Shown: positions 44,898-53,920, counted from the first letter of the stretch. The stretch is DNA of 64,000 nucleotides from Peptoniphilus obesi ph1 (GCF_000311865.1 NZ_HE978582.1:247971-311970), one strand, 5' to 3'. The notes: generated from the letters alone by a model not told the origin. Numbers and translations are program-made.

Positions 44898-45584
44898 TCA
44901 CCCTATCCTTCCATCGGACATGGTGAGAACTCTTGAAGTTTCTTCAGCCAGTTCAGTATTGTGGGTTATTAAAATAATTGTCTTTTTCTCCACTTCATTT
45001 AATTTATGGAATATATCCATAACTAGCCTGCCAGTCTTTGAATCAAGAGCACCAGTAGGCTCATCTGCAAGAATTATATCTGGATCATTTGCCATCGCTC
45101 TTGCTATTGCAACTCTTTGCTTTTGACCACCCGATAATTCATTTGGATTATGGTCTTTCCTATCTTCCATATCGACAAGTTTTAAAAGCTCGATTGCTCT
45201 TTCTTGTCTTTTTTCTTTTTCAACTTTTCCATACATCATGGGAAGTTCAACATTGCCCATGGCAGAAATTCTCGGTATAAGGTTGAAGTTTTGAAAAACA
45301 AAGCCTATTTTTTTATTTCTTATCTTAGATAGGTCCTGGTCCTTTGCATCGGAAACATTTAAGCCGTTTAAAAAGTAAGTTCCCGATGTTGGTCTATCAA
45401 GTAGTCCTATAATATTCATAAGAGTAGACTTTCCAGATCCACTAGCACCAACTATTGATACAAACTCTCCCTCTTCAACATCTAGGTCTATGCCATGCAA
45501 AATTTCAAGTTCATTTTCCTGGCCTATATAGTATTTTTTTACTATATCTTTCATTAAAATCAATTTTTGCAAATTAATCACCAT
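44898..45584 (-). CDS. MacB-type ABC transporter ATP-binding protein
   Basis: A 228-residue ATPase of the LolD/MacB class: ELEILHGIDLDVEEGEFVSI leads to Walker A (GASGSGKST), then signature (ELSGGQKQR), Walker B (IILADEPTGALD) and H-loop (ILITHN). It overlaps the end of the adaptor gene and precedes the permease. The start is uncertain (TTG, ATG or GTG at 45587-45581) because no strong ribosome-binding site is visible; translation is probably coupled. Confidence 0.92.
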   Translation of the reverse strand: MVINLQKLILMKDIVKKYYIGQENELEILHGIDLDVEEGEFVSIVGASGSGKSTLMNIIGLLDRPTSGTYFLNGLNVSDAKDQDLSKIRNKKIGFVFQNFNLIPRISAMGNVELPMMYGKVEKEKRQERAIELLKLVDMEDRKDHNPNELSGGQKQRVAIARAMANDPDIILADEPTGALDSKTGRLVMDIFHKLNEVEKKTIILITHNTELAEETSRVLTMSDGRIG

Positions 45585-47631
45585 CAACTTTAATATCTTC
45601 TAGTCTAACTTTCATTCCAGCACTATACTTATCTGGTGAATTAATTACTCTTATGCCTGAAAGATCATTTTCTGATGTTACCACTGCTTCATAATCATTT
45701 TTATCCCTGATAATTACTGGCATTTCCTTTATTGTTGAAGCTTTATTTATTGCATTCTTATCTAAATAAAGTACAAAGTCTTTTGAATTTTTTTCATATA
45801 TTGCAGCAAGAGGTATTACATATACATCTTTTTTCTTTTCGAAAATATATTTTACTCTCAAAGTCATGCCAGGTTTAATTTCATTTTCTCTATCATTTTC
45901 AAGGCTTAGTTTAACTTCATAGTAAACTTCGTTTGTTTTTTGTCCTCCTGCTGGATTGCTAGGGTCTGCAGAAATTGGCGTTGGGTTTATTGATTCAACT
46001 TTACCCTTGAATACTTTTGATTTTCCCACTGCATCACTTGTTATTTCTGCAGGAAGTCCTACTTTTAACCTATTTACATCAAATTCTTTTACCTTTGTCT
46101 TAACAACTATCCTATCAACTGTATCAACTTTTGCTAAAAAATCTCCTGCCACTTGACCTTCTTCAACATTAACACTTGTTATTGTTCCGTCTATTGGAGA
46201 CCTTATAACTGTTTTTTCTAGGTCTTCATATAAATATTTAAGATCAGTAGAATCAATTCCTGTGTTGGCTGAAGATTTTGCTATTGATAAATTATTTTTA
46301 AGAGATGATATTTCATCTTTTGCAGCTTCTTCTGCTGAGGCAAGATTTCTTAGGGCTGATTCATAAGCACTTTTTAAGTCTTGAGCATTTTGTCTGTAAA
46401 CCTCTAATTGGTCTTTTCTTGTTAGTTTAGTTTTTTCTTTTTGCTCACTATTTGCTTCTTTATCAGTTTTCGATTTATTTAGGGCAAGATTTTGTTGTTC
46501 TATTTCCATCTTGCTAGGATCAAGTTGCTTTCTTCCACTTTCGACTTCTGCTTGGTACTTGCTAAGGTCTGCTTGTGCCGATGCTAGGTCTTCACTAACT
46601 TCTTTCAAGCTATTTTCTAAACTAGCAATCTGACTTGTATAATCTACTTTGCTAGAATTATTTTGATTTTGTGAGTTTCTGCTTATTTCATTGATCTGGT
46701 CTTGTATTTGTCTTTCTCTATCTTGTAAGGAATTAAGTAAATCTTGCGAACCTGCTTGAGTCCTATCTACAGAATTTATCTTCATACGAATTTCTATAAG
46801 ATCACTATTTAATTTGCCCAGCATTTCTTGATTACTTGGCATAGATAAGTTTGAATCTTGCATTTCTTTTTGTGATCTCAAATCTGATATTTGTCTTGTC
46901 AAATTATCCTGTCTATTCCTTAAATTGTCCACTCTAGCGCTAGCTGAACTTAAATTAGCTTCAGCATTTCTAATTTCATCTTGTAAATTACTATATTTTC
47001 TTATGGATTGGTCTAAGTTTAACTGAGCTGAATTTAAACTATCATCTGCATTTTTACCACTTTGGTCTTCCTGGATAATTTGGTCATTATAACCAAGACT
47101 TAAAGATCTTTGATAATTATCATATGTTTTTTCAGCACTTTGCCATTGGTCATAGGCTGATATAACTGCATTATTTGCTGCAACAATATTTGCATTGGTT
47201 CCCTTTTCTAGATTTTTATTTGCATCTGAAAGTCTATTTTGTGCATTTTTTATTTGCGCTGCAGATGATGAAGAAGTTGATGCTATGGCTGCTTGTTTTT
47301 GAGCAATTTGTTGTCTTATGCTAGAATCATCAAGCCTTGCTATAATTTGGTCTTTTACAACCTTGTCCCCAACTTCTACATTTATTTCTTTGACTGGAAG
47401 CTGCTTTTCAGCAAAGATTGTCGTACTGTTTTCGCTGATTGCTTCTCCACTTTCTCTTATAGAATTTTCAAAATTCTTTTTCTTCATTTCCGTAGTTTCT
47501 GCCTTTGCTAATACTTCGCTATCATCTTTATTTGCAAAGATTAATTTAACTGCAAATAAAGCAATCAGAAGTAAAGCAAGTATAATAAATAGTTTTTTAT
47601 GTTTTAAAATAAAAGCCTTTACTTTTGTCAT
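45574..47631 (-). CDS. HlyD/RND-type periplasmic adaptor with very long coiled coil
   Basis: A 685-residue membrane-anchored adaptor. An N-terminal membrane helix (LFIILALLLIALFAVKLIF) is followed by a biotinyl-lipoyl half (LPVKEINVEVGDKVVKDQ). A Gln/Ser/Asn-rich coiled coil runs from about residue 100 to 470. The second lipoyl half (IRSPIDGTITSVNVEEGQVA) and beta-barrel follow, with GMTLRVKYIFEKK near the end. It is first in the operon with a MacB-type ATPase and permease. It is well over the usual length of about 400 because of the coiled coil, which in a one-membrane cell may span the thick wall. Substrate unknown. Confidence 0.9.
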   Translation of the reverse strand: MTKVKAFILKHKKLFIILALLLIALFAVKLIFANKDDSEVLAKAETTEMKKKNFENSIRESGEAISENSTTIFAEKQLPVKEINVEVGDKVVKDQIIARLDDSSIRQQIAQKQAAIASTSSSSAAQIKNAQNRLSDANKNLEKGTNANIVAANNAVISAYDQWQSAEKTYDNYQRSLSLGYNDQIIQEDQSGKNADDSLNSAQLNLDQSIRKYSNLQDEIRNAEANLSSASARVDNLRNRQDNLTRQISDLRSQKEMQDSNLSMPSNQEMLGKLNSDLIEIRMKINSVDRTQAGSQDLLNSLQDRERQIQDQINEISRNSQNQNNSSKVDYTSQIASLENSLKEVSEDLASAQADLSKYQAEVESGRKQLDPSKMEIEQQNLALNKSKTDKEANSEQKEKTKLTRKDQLEVYRQNAQDLKSAYESALRNLASAEEAAKDEISSLKNNLSIAKSSANTGIDSTDLKYLYEDLEKTVIRSPIDGTITSVNVEEGQVAGDFLAKVDTVDRIVVKTKVKEFDVNRLKVGLPAEITSDAVGKSKVFKGKVESINPTPISADPSNPAGGQKTNEVYYEVKLSLENDRENEIKPGMTLRVKYIFEKKKDVYVIPLAAIYEKNSKDFVLYLDKNAINKASTIKEMPVIIRDKNDYEAVVTSENDLSGIRVINSPDKYSAGMKVRLEDIKVDGD

Positions 47632-47711
47632 AGCTACCTCCTAACTATTTTGATTATACTATAGGCTTATTAAATTTTAGATAAATATTTTCTAAATAAT
47701 TTCTAAAATTT

Positions 47712-48380
47712 CTAATCATTGTCTTCATCTGCTTGCTTTTTTATTTTTTCATAAACTAAATAAGAATAAAGCATTGGAATAAAAACCATAATAATTATAG
47801 CTCCTACAAATATATAGGAATTATATTCTTTAAAAAGTATTGTTCCTATAAGACTTACAAGACCTCCTATTACCCAAAGATAACCTGCTAACCTGTGTGT
47901 CTTTTCCCAAACATAGTCACTTGCTAAGGTCCAAGGAAGTTTAATTCCAAGAGTGTAATTCCTCTTAGTCTTTGGTAGATAGTTTCCAATCAAGATAAAC
48001 ATTATAGAAAGCGCAAGATTTAAATATAAATCAATTCTTGGTCTATAATTTAATCCATAAGAAATTGTTATAGCACTTGTTAAAATTGCTAAAATTGGTA
48101 CAAATATAAGGACTACATTAAGGGCCTTGTCTCCTTGGTTTTCAACTTTTGGGTCCTTATTTGTAATAAAATAGCAAAATAAATATAGAACTAGCATAAA
48201 ACCATTTACTCCAAAAAGTGCCATCTCTTTGCTGGCAAAACTATCAGCCTGGTTATTCATATTAAAATGAATTGGCAATTCACTTGGTAGCCTTTTATAA
48301 AAAATTAAGCATACTGCAAATACAAATAAAAATATTAATAAACCTAATTTAAAAGCTGTTTTCCTTTTCATACTAATCAC
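47712..48380 (-). CDS. SdpI family membrane protein (immunity-protein-like)
   Basis: A 222-residue protein with six predicted membrane helices. It has the DUF1648 N-terminus (LPSELPIHFNMNNQADSFAS) and the SdpI pattern (LGIKLPWTLASDYVWEKTHRLAGYLWVIGG). In B. subtilis SdpI gives immunity to the SdpC toxin and acts with the repressor SdpR. Here it overlaps an ArsR-family gene by eight bases, the same SdpR-SdpI arrangement. No sdpC-like toxin gene is seen nearby. Confidence 0.9.
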   Translation of the reverse strand: MISMKRKTAFKLGLLIFLFVFAVCLIFYKRLPSELPIHFNMNNQADSFASKEMALFGVNGFMLVLYLFCYFITNKDPKVENQGDKALNVVLIFVPILAILTSAITISYGLNYRPRIDLYLNLALSIMFILIGNYLPKTKRNYTLGIKLPWTLASDYVWEKTHRLAGYLWVIGGLVSLIGTILFKEYNSYIFVGAIIIMVFIPMLYSYLVYEKIKKQADEDND

Positions 48381-48642
48381 CCTTTTTCGTAAAATTTAAA
48401 ATATAAGATATCACTTCTTCAAACACCGACATATTTAACTTATAGTAAATATAATTTTTTTCTTTTTTGGAAATTATTAAGCCGGCATCTTTTAAAAGAG
48501 AAAGATGGTAGGATACAGTTGCGTTTTTTAAATCAAAAGCTTCTGCAATTTCTCCTGCACTCATGTCCCTATCTCTTAACATAAATAGGATTTTTCTCCT
48601 ATTTTCATCATTCAGAGCCTTTAAGCTTTTATCGATATTGAT
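48373..48642 (-). CDS. ArsR-family repressor (SdpR-like) with probable AUC start
   Basis: An 89-residue winged-helix repressor. From the first in-frame ATG (48582) the protein would lack its first helix. Reading upstream restores the family start (INIDKSLKALNDENRRKILF) and ends at an ATC (48642-48640), seven bases after a strong GGAGG at 48,654-48,650. No ATG, GTG or TTG lies in that frame near the ribosome-binding site. The DNA-binding part is MSAGEIAEAFDLKNATVSYH. It probably represses its own sdpI-like operon through the two palindromes at 48,660-48,738. Confidence 0.82.
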   Translation of the reverse strand: MNIDKSLKALNDENRRKILFMLRDRDMSAGEIAEAFDLKNATVSYHLSLLKDAGLIISKKEKNYIYYKLNMSVFEEVISYILNFTKKGD

Positions 48643-48659
48643 AAAACCACCTCCAAAAT

Positions 48660-48738
48660 CTATTTAGAAATATTTCTAAATAGATTGTATTATTTGAAAT
48701 GACTTTTGTCAATTCTATTTAGATAGTTTTCTAAATAG
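48660..48738 (-). promoter_or_regulatory. Autoregulated promoter flanked by two palindromic operators
   Basis: A perfect 24-bp palindrome (CTATTTAGAAAT and its complement) spans 48660-48683, and a second copy with the same CTATTTAGA/TCTAAATAG arms spans 48715-48738. Between them, on the reverse strand, is a consensus promoter: TTGACA (48712-48707), 17-bp spacer, TACAAT (48689-48684). The operator copies therefore flank the promoter, well placed for cooperative repression by the ArsR-family protein. Confidence 0.82.
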
Positions 48739-48788
48739 TCTTTATTTTAAATTTTCTCATAAAAATATTTTTAAATTTTTCAAACAAA

Positions 48789-48812
48789 AAAGACGAGGAT
48801 TTTCCCCGTCTT
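48789..48812 (-). terminator. Terminator of bioY
   Basis: AAGACGAGG pairs with CCCCGTCTT with one mismatch and is followed on the reverse strand by T-rich sequence. Confidence 0.75.
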
Positions 48813-48845
48813 CTAACTTAAATTTTAAGCAAATATGAATTTTAA

Positions 48846-49403
48846 TTAGTAGCGATTAAGTGCAGTTAAAATTTTTGGTGCGATTAAAGCTGCAACAACA
48901 GCCTTTAATAAGTCTGGTCCTATAAATGGAATCATTCCAACTGCTAAAGTTGATTGAAATGTCATCGGTGTCCCATTAACTTTTGTAAGAATTATATACA
49001 TATATGGTAGACCGATTGCATAAAAAATAACTTCTGCAAGAATAAGTACAGATAAAATTTTAATAAAGTTTTTTTCTCCATAAGCAAGTTTTGAAATTAC
49101 ATAAGCTGCAATTATAAAAGAAATTAAAAATCCAAAAGTTGGTGCTAAAACCATTTGCACGCCACCGTGAAAACCTGCAAATACAGGAATTCCAATTAGA
49201 CCCACAAGAACATATGTAAGTACGCTTAAACCAGCAAATTTTGGAATTAATAAAAGTCCTGCCATAAATACAAAAAAGTTTTGCATACTAAAAGGAACTG
49301 GTCCCAAAGGAATAGTAATAAAAGCGCCAACAGCAATTAAAGCTGCCATAAGAGCTACTTGTACTAGGTCTTGTGTCTTCATCTTTCTTTCTACTCGATT
49401 CAT
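48846..49403 (-). CDS. bioY: Biotin ECF transporter S component BioY
   Basis: A 185-residue membrane protein with about six helices. The pattern LMAALIAVGAFITIPLGPVP, SMQNFFVFMAGLLL and the IGIPVFAGFHGG motif are diagnostic of BioY, which imports biotin, usually with a shared ECF module. The ATG at 49403 has a GGGAGG ribosome-binding site and is preferred to 49442. It is divergent from bioB and shares a BirA-type operator. Confidence 0.95.
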   Translation of the reverse strand: MNRVERKMKTQDLVQVALMAALIAVGAFITIPLGPVPFSMQNFFVFMAGLLLIPKFAGLSVLTYVLVGLIGIPVFAGFHGGVQMVLAPTFGFLISFIIAAYVISKLAYGEKNFIKILSVLILAEVIFYAIGLPYMYIILTKVNGTPMTFQSTLAVGMIPFIGPDLLKAVVAALIAPKILTALNRY

Positions 49404-49448
49404 TATTTTAATACCTCCCAAATCATTTAAAGTCTTAAACAATTATTT

Positions 49449-49511
49449 ATTTTAAACAATGTAAACAATTTTGTCAATTAGGTTGACATATAAAAAGCTT
49501 TTTTTTATACT
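49449..49511. promoter_or_regulatory. Divergent bioY/bioB promoters over a BirA-type operator
   Basis: Rightward, TTGACA (49483-49488), 17-bp spacer and TATACT (49506-49511) should drive bioB. Leftward, TTGACA (49477-49472), 17-bp spacer and TAAAAT (49454-49449) should drive bioY. Both -35 boxes fall within or next to TGTAAAC-N15-GTTGACA (49460-49488). This is a near-palindrome with the half-sites and 15-base spacing of Firmicutes BirA operators (one mismatch). Binding of biotinyl-AMP-loaded BirA would shut both genes at once. Confidence 0.75.
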
Positions 49512-49531
49512 AATTTTATTAGAGGTGTTGA

Positions 49532-50503
49532 ATGAAAATGAATTTAGAAAAACTAAAAAATACAGTGTTAAAAGGTGGACAAATCTCTCGTCAAGATGCT
49601 ATCGACCTGTATAATGAAGACTATGATGAATTAAGAGCAGCTGCTGAAGAAATTCGTAAACATTTCTGCCAAGATCAATTTGATATGTGCACAATTATCA
49701 ATGCAAAAAGTGGCCATTGTCCAGAAAATTGCAAATTTTGTGCCCAATCAGCTCACAATCATGCAAAAGTTGATGTCTATTCTCTTTTGGACAAGGATAC
49801 TATTGTAAATGATGCTATTGAAAAATATCGCAGGGGTGTCCCTAGATATTCTTTAGTTTCGTCAGGAAAGTCTTTAACTGAAAAAGATATTGATAAAGTT
49901 TGTGAAATTGTAAAAGCTATCCACGAAATAGAGCCTGGAGTCAAGGTTTGCTTATCAGGTGGATTAATTTCTGCTGAAGGTTTTAAAAAATTAAAGGCAG
50001 CTGGTGTCATAAGAGTTCACAACAACTTGGAAAGTTCAGAAAATTTCTTTAAAGAAATCTGCACAAGCCACAGCTTTGACCAAAAAATTCAAGCTATTAA
50101 AAATGCTAAAGAAGCTGGCATGGAAGTTTGCAGCGGAGGAATTATTGGTTTGGGAGAAGGGATTGAAGACAGGGTTGATATGTTTATTAGCTTAAGAGAT
50201 TTAAATGTAGCTTCTATTCCTGTCAATGTTTTAAATCCAATAAAAGGAACTCCGCTAGAAAATAACAAGATTTTAGACCAAGAAGAAATCAACAGAACAA
50301 TTGCAATTTGTCGCTTTATAAATCCTAAGGCAGCTATTCGTCTAGCTGGCGGTCGTGCAAACATGGAAGAATTAGGAAAATCTTGTTTCAGATCTGGTGC
50401 CAATGCAGCTATTACAGGAGATATGTTGACAACTTACGGAGCTCGCTTGGAAGATGATATGGAAATGGTTAAAAAAATGGATTATCATATTTGTGCAATG
50501 TAA
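49532..50503 (+). CDS. bioB: Biotin synthase
   Basis: A 323-residue radical SAM enzyme that inserts sulfur into dethiobiotin. The SAM cluster cysteines are Cys63, Cys67 and Cys70 (GHCPENCKFCAQSAH), and the second-cluster region NNLESS and GGIIGLGEGIEDRVD is present. No bioA, bioD or bioF is nearby, so the cell may rely on dethiobiotin salvage or import in addition to BioY. It is monocistronic, with its own promoter and terminator. Confidence 0.96.
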   Translation: MKMNLEKLKNTVLKGGQISRQDAIDLYNEDYDELRAAAEEIRKHFCQDQFDMCTIINAKSGHCPENCKFCAQSAHNHAKVDVYSLLDKDTIVNDAIEKYRRGVPRYSLVSSGKSLTEKDIDKVCEIVKAIHEIEPGVKVCLSGGLISAEGFKKLKAAGVIRVHNNLESSENFFKEICTSHSFDQKIQAIKNAKEAGMEVCSGGIIGLGEGIEDRVDMFISLRDLNVASIPVNVLNPIKGTPLENNKILDQEEINRTIAICRFINPKAAIRLAGGRANMEELGKSCFRSGANAAITGDMLTTYGARLEDDMEMVKKMDYHICAM

Positions 50504-50526
50504 AAGTGTAAAATAAATTTAAATTT

Positions 50527-50565
50527 GATGCAAGCGAATCAATTTTAGTCTTGCATCTTTTTTTG
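50527..50565 (+). terminator. Terminator of bioB
   Basis: GATGCAAG (50527-50534) pairs with CTTGCATC (50550-50557), followed by seven T. Confidence 0.85.
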
Positions 50566-50625
50566 CAAAAATTTAAAATATTTATTTATAATTTTTATTA
50601 TCCTATTTTATATAACTTTTAAAAT

Positions 50626-50650
50626 AAAAAAGACGGGTTGTCCCCGCCTT
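50626..50650 (-). terminator. Terminator of folP
   Basis: AAGACGGG pairs imperfectly with CCCGCCTT across a short loop, followed on the reverse strand by TTTTTATTTT. Confidence 0.7.
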
Positions 50651-50666
50651 AATTTTTATCCTAATC

Positions 50667-51647
50667 TTATTTGTTTTTATAAGCCCCAAAATCTACATCT
50701 TCTAAAGAATCAGCTATCTTTAAATTGTGGGCTATTTCAATTGCCATCTTATGTTCTTCTATTGAATGAACTCTTACAACCTCAACATCCTTATAGCTTG
50801 CTATTGAACTTAAAACTGCTGAACCCATGTCTCTATTTCTAAAGCCTTCTTCTGTATTTTCATCCATGTTTATATTTATATCGTTTAGCATATTAACGAT
50901 AAATCTTTTTCTTGATACTCCAAGAAAGATTGTGTAGCCTAGATCATAAATTCTTTCAACATTATTTATAAGTTTAAGATTTTCTACCTTTGTTAGTCCA
51001 AAGCCAATTCCAGGATCTAACATTATTCTTTGGTCTTCTATTCCAGCTTTTTTAGCTAGCTCAAGAGATTTTTTGAAATAAAAATCCATAAGGTCTAGTA
51101 TTGGCATGTCTTGCATTTTTTTGTATTCTTCTTTGTTAAATACATCATTGTTACCAAATTTTGGAAATATTTTTGCACTCTTGTGTTCTGGTCTAGCTAT
51201 TACAGGATTGAACATGACAATTGCTCCAGCCTTTGAATCAGCTACAACATCTGCCATCTTGTGATCGCCTAAAAATCCTGTAATATCATTTATAATATCT
51301 GCTCCTGCTTCAATTGCTGCTTTTGCAACATCTGCCTTCCAAGTATCGACAGAAATAGCAACATCCATTTCTTTTTTTATAGCTTCTACAACAGGAACAA
51401 CTCTTTCTATTTCCTTTTCAATTTCTACATAAGTAGAACCTGGTCTAGTTGATTCCCCACCTATATCTAATATACTTGCCCCTTGGTCTATTAATTCTTG
51501 ACTGTGCTTTAAGGCAGCATCGATATTATTCCACTTTCCTCCATCAGAAAATGAGTCTGGAGTAACATTAACTATACCGCAAATTCTTGTTTTATCTCCG
51601 TGTTCAATTGTTTTATCATTAAAAACAAATTTTAAATCTTTCATCAT
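50667..51647 (-). CDS. folP: Dihydropteroate synthase
   Basis: A 326-residue TIM-barrel enzyme joining p-aminobenzoate to the pterin diphosphate, the sulfonamide target. The motifs GIVNVTPDSFSDGG, GASILDIGGESTRPG, DIINDITGF, LDPGIGFGLT and GVSRKRF are in order. It is about 50 residues longer than the usual form because of a segment near residues 150-190 (RPEHKSAKIFPKFGNN). It is transcribed alone (TATAAT box near 51,715), separated from the other folate genes by two unrelated genes. No riboswitch is seen upstream. Confidence 0.95.
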   Translation of the reverse strand: MMKDLKFVFNDKTIEHGDKTRICGIVNVTPDSFSDGGKWNNIDAALKHSQELIDQGASILDIGGESTRPGSTYVEIEKEIERVVPVVEAIKKEMDVAISVDTWKADVAKAAIEAGADIINDITGFLGDHKMADVVADSKAGAIVMFNPVIARPEHKSAKIFPKFGNNDVFNKEEYKKMQDMPILDLMDFYFKKSLELAKKAGIEDQRIMLDPGIGFGLTKVENLKLINNVERIYDLGYTIFLGVSRKRFIVNMLNDININMDENTEEGFRNRDMGSAVLSSIASYKDVEVVRVHSIEEHKMAIEIAHNLKIADSLEDVDFGAYKNK

Positions 51648-51790
51648 GCACCTCGGTTAAATGTAATTACTAATCTAATCTTTCTATTATTTTATTAATT
51701 CTACAAGTATATTATAGGATAAATAAGTCTTTATTCTATAATTTTTTTAAATTAATAAAAATATTAAATAGAAATAATTTTTTGCAACAA

Positions 51791-51818
51791 AAAAGATGCA
51801 CAAAGTCATGCATCTTTT
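51791..51818 (-). terminator. Terminator of the superoxide reductase gene
   Basis: AAAAGATGCA (51791-51800) pairs perfectly with TGCATCTTTT (51809-51818) and is followed by T on the reverse strand. Confidence 0.88.
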
Positions 51819-51832
51819 CTAGTTTTATTAAA

Positions 51833-52189
51833 TTAGATTTCTTCAGAATTTTCCCAAAGACCGTGAATATTGCAATAGCTTAGTGCATAAACAATACCTT
51901 TTTTGTCAGTTTTTAGTTTAGCAGCTACATATGGTTTTGAGAAAAGTTCTTCTTCTCCATGTGCTGAGAATTGGTAAGAACCAATTTCTACAGGGAATTT
52001 AGCTCCTTCTGCTTGGAAGAATAATTTTATCCATGCAATGTGATGTTCTAATGTGTTTGGATGTTCAACTTCTTCTCCAACTTGTGCAGTTACTAAAAGT
52101 TCACCATCTTTATTTTCAACATGGATTACAGGAACGTGTTTTTCTTTCTTCCAATCAGCAGTTTGTACAGTTTCAGTTAATTTTTTCAA
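51833..52189 (-). CDS. Class II superoxide reductase (neelaredoxin type)
   Basis: A 118-residue iron protein that reduces superoxide to peroxide without making oxygen. The iron-centre ligands can be placed as His18 (KKEKHVP), His43 and His49 (HPNTLEHHIAW), Cys106 and His109 (YCNIHGLW), with Glu16 as the usual nearby acid. There is no N-terminal desulforedoxin domain, so it is the one-iron class. It is transcribed alone, with GGAGG before the ATG and a dyad CCAAT-CTA-ATTGG at 52,238-52,250 overlapping the promoter region, a possible redox operator. Confidence 0.93.
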   Translation of the reverse strand: MKKLTETVQTADWKKEKHVPVIHVENKDGELLVTAQVGEEVEHPNTLEHHIAWIKLFFQAEGAKFPVEIGSYQFSAHGEEELFSKPYVAAKLKTDKKGIVYALSYCNIHGLWENSEEI

Positions 52190-52260
52190 AGTATTACCTC
52201 CAATAAATTCTATAATTATACTACACTAATTATATACCCAATCTAATTGGATACAATAAT

Positions 52261-53844
52261 TTAATTTCCACTTATTTCCATTACTTGATAATAAGACCAG
52301 TGGTCCTTCTTTAAATCTTTAAATGGATTTTTGCTATATTTGTCTATAAATTCTTCATTTGGAGTCCTATCTAGGATCTTATTTAAAACTGTTGCCACTT
52401 CGGCCCTTGTTATAGCTTCGTTTGGATAAAATTTATTATTTCCTCTACCATTCATATAACCATTGGCACTCACTGCTTCAATAGCATCTTTTGCCCAGAA
52501 ATTATCTTTAACATCTTTAAAAGATTGTCCTTCTTCATCCGCTTCTAATCCTTTAAAGTTAGCAATAACTTTTGCAAATTCTGCCCTTGTTATTGATTTT
52601 GTTGGCTTGAATGTATTATTTTCATATCCACCAAAAATTCCTTGTTTTTGAACATAACCTACACTATCTGCAAACCAATCAGCCTGTTCTACATCCTTGA
52701 AGTCAGAAAAATATCCAACTGGACTAGTTCCACCATTGTCTATTGTTGCAAGAACAGCAGCAGTTTCAGCCCTTGTCATCTTTTTATTTACTCCAAAAGT
52801 ATTATCTGTGTAGCCCTTCATTATTGGACTTCTTAAAAATGCAGTGGCTTCTTTTATTTTTTTGATAGCATCTGTTATATCATCACTCTTTAGATCAGAC
52901 TTGATTTGTATATACTGACCATTGGCAATTGCTGCAACAAGTCTTGCTGAATCTTCTTTATTAGCTTTGGAAATATTTATAAGCTTTGCCATCTTTACAT
53001 AATCATCAAGTATTTCCATGTTTTCTTTTTTTGTTCCTATTAAAGAATCATCAACCATAGAATTAGAATCATATTGTTCTTCTGCATCTTTGACAACAAA
53101 CTTTTTATCAATAGAAAAATCTGCACCATTTATTTTGTAGTTGCTCTTTACTAGAATTTCTGTTCCTATTTTTTGTTTGTCAATTTTTATAGAAAACTTA
53201 CCATCTTTATCAGCCTTTGTCTTGGCAATTTCTTTTCCATCTTTTAGAATAGCTATATTTGCTTCTGGATTGGCCTTGCCTTGAACCACTTTGCTATTTG
53301 TGTATATGCTATTTACATCTAGTATGGATTCTTGATTTTCTAATTTAGTGTTTGAAATAAGATTTTTTTGAACAGAATTTTCATTTCCTTGCCTATCGAC
53401 ATAGGTTAAGACAAATGAGTTATTAAATGAGTCGCCACTTGCTGCTTTTTTAACTTTTGTTTTTATATTTACCTTGAATTTTTCTGCACTACCTAGGGCT
53501 TCTGTATCATTAATTGAAACACTAATTAAATCTTGATTACCATCTTTTACCTCAGTCTTATTTAAACTGATTTTTGAATCAACAGGATCAATTCCTACAA
53601 ATTTAGTTCCTTCAACCTTTAAATTGCTGTCCATTAAAATACTAACAGCAAAAGATCTGTATTTTTTATTGTAGTCTTTTGGAAGTTCTACAAGTAAATT
53701 ATAATCCAATGAATCGTTTTCATTAGCCTTATAAACAGCTGGTTGTTCAAGCACAACTAAAATATCATCACTGGCATAGGCTATTGTTGTAAGATTAAAA
53801 ATCAATCCTGCTATAATAAGTATCGACGCTATTAACCTTTTCAA
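52261..53844 (-). CDS. Secreted protein with three S-layer homology domains
   Basis: A 527-residue surface protein. A signal peptide (LIASILIIAGLIFNLTTIAY) is followed by a cohesin-like or beta-rich domain (residues 30-175), a small Ig-like domain (VVQGKANPEANIAILKDG), a linker, and three SLH repeats in residues 335-527 (for example YTDNTFGVNKKMTRAETAAV and YENNTFKPTKSITRAEFAKV). SLH domains bind pyruvylated wall polymers. The partner or substrate of the N-terminal domains is unknown. A short AT-rich gap and no clear terminator separate it from the superoxide reductase gene. Confidence 0.87.
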   Translation of the reverse strand: MKRLIASILIIAGLIFNLTTIAYASDDILVVLEQPAVYKANENDSLDYNLLVELPKDYNKKYRSFAVSILMDSNLKVEGTKFVGIDPVDSKISLNKTEVKDGNQDLISVSINDTEALGSAEKFKVNIKTKVKKAASGDSFNNSFVLTYVDRQGNENSVQKNLISNTKLENQESILDVNSIYTNSKVVQGKANPEANIAILKDGKEIAKTKADKDGKFSIKIDKQKIGTEILVKSNYKINGADFSIDKKFVVKDAEEQYDSNSMVDDSLIGTKKENMEILDDYVKMAKLINISKANKEDSARLVAAIANGQYIQIKSDLKSDDITDAIKKIKEATAFLRSPIMKGYTDNTFGVNKKMTRAETAAVLATIDNGGTSPVGYFSDFKDVEQADWFADSVGYVQKQGIFGGYENNTFKPTKSITRAEFAKVIANFKGLEADEEGQSFKDVKDNFWAKDAIEAVSANGYMNGRGNNKFYPNEAITRAEVATVLNKILDRTPNEEFIDKYSKNPFKDLKKDHWSYYQVMEISGN

Positions 53845-53920
53845 AATATCACCTCTTAACTATAATTATAAAGTAATAAAGTATGATTAACATTAAATTA
53901 TCGTGACATTTTACAATAAA

